Assembly: GCF_045062745.1 (NCBI RefSeq)
Contig: NZ_JBJGED010000035.1
Location: 1 to 64,000 of the forward strand
DNA: 64,000 bases
Direction: 5' to 3'
DNA from: Paenibacillus_AA sp045062745
Lineage (GTDB): Bacteria; Bacillota; Bacilli; Paenibacillales; NBRC-103111
Each line of letters begins with the position of its first letter. Position 1 is the stretch's first letter. The notes below the pieces were generated by a model. It had not been told where the DNA came from, made no database searches, and saw nothing but the letters and a program-made list of their open reading frames with translations. The position numbers were made by a program, and so were the translations under genes. Positions 63,139-64,000 of this stretch are shown here, piece by piece.

Positions 63139-64000
63139 ATGAGGAGCATGAAGCTGCTATGGGGCATAATCGGCCTGCTCATGGCCTGCGTGTTGGTCTT
63201 AACGATGCTGCTGACCCATGCCGTGCGTACGAAGCCGGGCGCTCCGCTGCCGTCGGTGCCTCCCGACTCCGCTATGGCGGTCCCCCCCAATGAGCCGGTC
63301 GCGGTAGTCGGGGGCAAGTCCATCCCTTATGGGGAGCTTATGAATCGACTGACGGAGAAGTACGGGGCCGAGCTGCTAAGCCAAATGATCGATCGGGAGG
63401 CGATTCGCCAGGAAGCCGAAGCATTGCAAGTTACCGTGAGCCGGGGGGAAATGGATGCGGAATTAACGAGAATGCAGCAGGGGTATGAGAGCGAGGAGCA
63501 GTTTTACAACTCGATGAAGGAACAGCTGGGGCTCAGCAAATCGGAGCTGAATGAGGATGTGTATTACAAGCTGTTGCTGGAACGTCTCGCCACTCGGAAC
63601 GTAACCGTCACCGACGCCGAGGTGCAGGCGTACATCAAGGAGCATCCGGAAGAGTTCAAGAGCTTCGTGCAGTACCACTTGCTTAAGGCGGAGCTGAAGA
63701 CGAAGGAAGAAGCGAATCAGTTCATTGCGGATTTGACCAAAGGGTTCGATTTCGGCGTTCTGGCGAAGGAGCGCTCCGTGGATGCGGCGACGGCCAAGGC
63801 CGGCGGCGATCTCGGCTTCGTCGAGGAGAACGACCCGTTTATTCCTCCGTTCCTGATCCAGGCGGCCCGCACGCTGAAAATCAACGAAGTCAGTAAACCC
63901 GTTCCGGTGAAGAACGGCTATGCCGTGATCCAGCTGCTCGCGAAGCGGGAGACGAACAAGACGATCGATGAGACGGTGAAAGCCAACATTCGGCGGGAGC
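63139..64000 (+). CDS. Peptidyl-prolyl isomerase (PpiC/PrsA-like), cut by window end
   Basis: The frame runs open from an ATG at 63139 (with CAGAGGAG upstream) to the window edge, 287 codons. The product has an N-terminal TM anchor (about 5-25), a Pro-rich linker (about 35-55), a SurA-like helical part (about 60-165) and a parvulin rotamase domain from about 170 (VQYHLLKAELKTKEEANQF, RSVDAATAKAGGDLGFVEEN, VSKPVPVKNGYAVIQLL). It equals yacD of B. subtilis by position after hslO. It is anchored by a TM segment rather than a lipobox. Confidence 0.88.
   Translation, partial: MRSMKLLWGIIGLLMACVLVLTMLLTHAVRTKPGAPLPSVPPDSAMAVPPNEPVAVVGGKSIPYGELMNRLTEKYGAELLSQMIDREAIRQEAEALQVTVSRGEMDAELTRMQQGYESEEQFYNSMKEQLGLSKSELNEDVYYKLLLERLATRNVTVTDAEVQAYIKEHPEEFKSFVQYHLLKAELKTKEEANQFIADLTKGFDFGVLAKERSVDAATAKAGGDLGFVEENDPFIPPFLIQAARTLKINEVSKPVPVKNGYAVIQLLAKRETNKTIDETVKANIRRE

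Overview
The window is a 64 kb stretch of chromosome from an endospore-forming Firmicute of moderately high GC. Gene content and order match the tmk-holB-abrB-ksgA-spoVG-glmU-mfd-spoIIE-tilS-ftsH-coaX-hslO block known from Bacillus subtilis. The high GC, the nadABC genes next to coaX and the HU gene between mazG and yabO suggest a Paenibacillaceae member (Paenibacillus/Cohnella type). I did not try to name the species.

Layout. 0.1-8.5 kb: gin (anti-sigma-G), a PLP decarboxylase, tmk, the c-di-AMP receptor darA, yaaR, holB, ricT, yabA, trmN6, rsmI. 8.6-13.5 kb: abrB on the minus strand under a promoter with tandem Spo0A boxes, then an HD phosphohydrolase where B. subtilis has metS, then tatD and a minus-strand ecsA-ecsB exporter. 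13.8-25.7 kb: a ydaO-type c-di-AMP riboswitch leading into yabE, then rnmV, rsmA, yabG, veg, sspF, ispE, purR, ridA, spoVG, glmU, ctc, pth and fin. prs is missing between glmU and ctc. 25.8-37.5 kb: mfd, a PrsA-like lipoprotein, spoVT, yabM, yabN(mazG), HU, rqcP, yabP, yabQ, divIC, yabR and tRNA-Met. 37.5-41.2 kb: a lower-GC sporulation module (pdaA-type deacetylase, secreted amidase_6, spoVB) with divergent sigma-G promoters. 41.4-50.7 kb: spoIIE, a repeat-filled gene-free stretch, yabS, yabT, tilS, hprT, ftsH. 50.8-57.7 kb: an accessory efflux locus with a GbsR/MarR-type regulator, an RND pump, a lipoprotein adaptor and a secreted protein of three repeated beta-rich segments. 57.8-64 kb: nadA-nadB-nadC-coaX-hslO and a truncated foldase gene.

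Most genes are housekeeping (nucleotide supply, replication clamp loading, tRNA/rRNA modification, translation quality control, NAD and CoA synthesis) mixed with sporulation genes. Regulation can be read directly at many sporulation genes: Spo0A boxes at abrB and spoIIE, sigma-H at spoVG, sigma-F/G-like elements at gin, fin, spoVT, pdaA and the amidase gene, sigma-E at spoVB, sigma-K at yabG. c-di-AMP appears twice, as the DarA receptor and as the yabE riboswitch.

The least expected items are a dispersed ~55-bp palindromic repeat family (five good copies), the secreted three-repeat protein tied to an RND pump, a folded intergenic element upstream of yabS, a small antisense gene between ctc and pth, large palindromes upstream of yabG and inside nadC, and the losses of prs and metG from their usual places. 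No IS element, prophage, CRISPR array or rRNA was seen.
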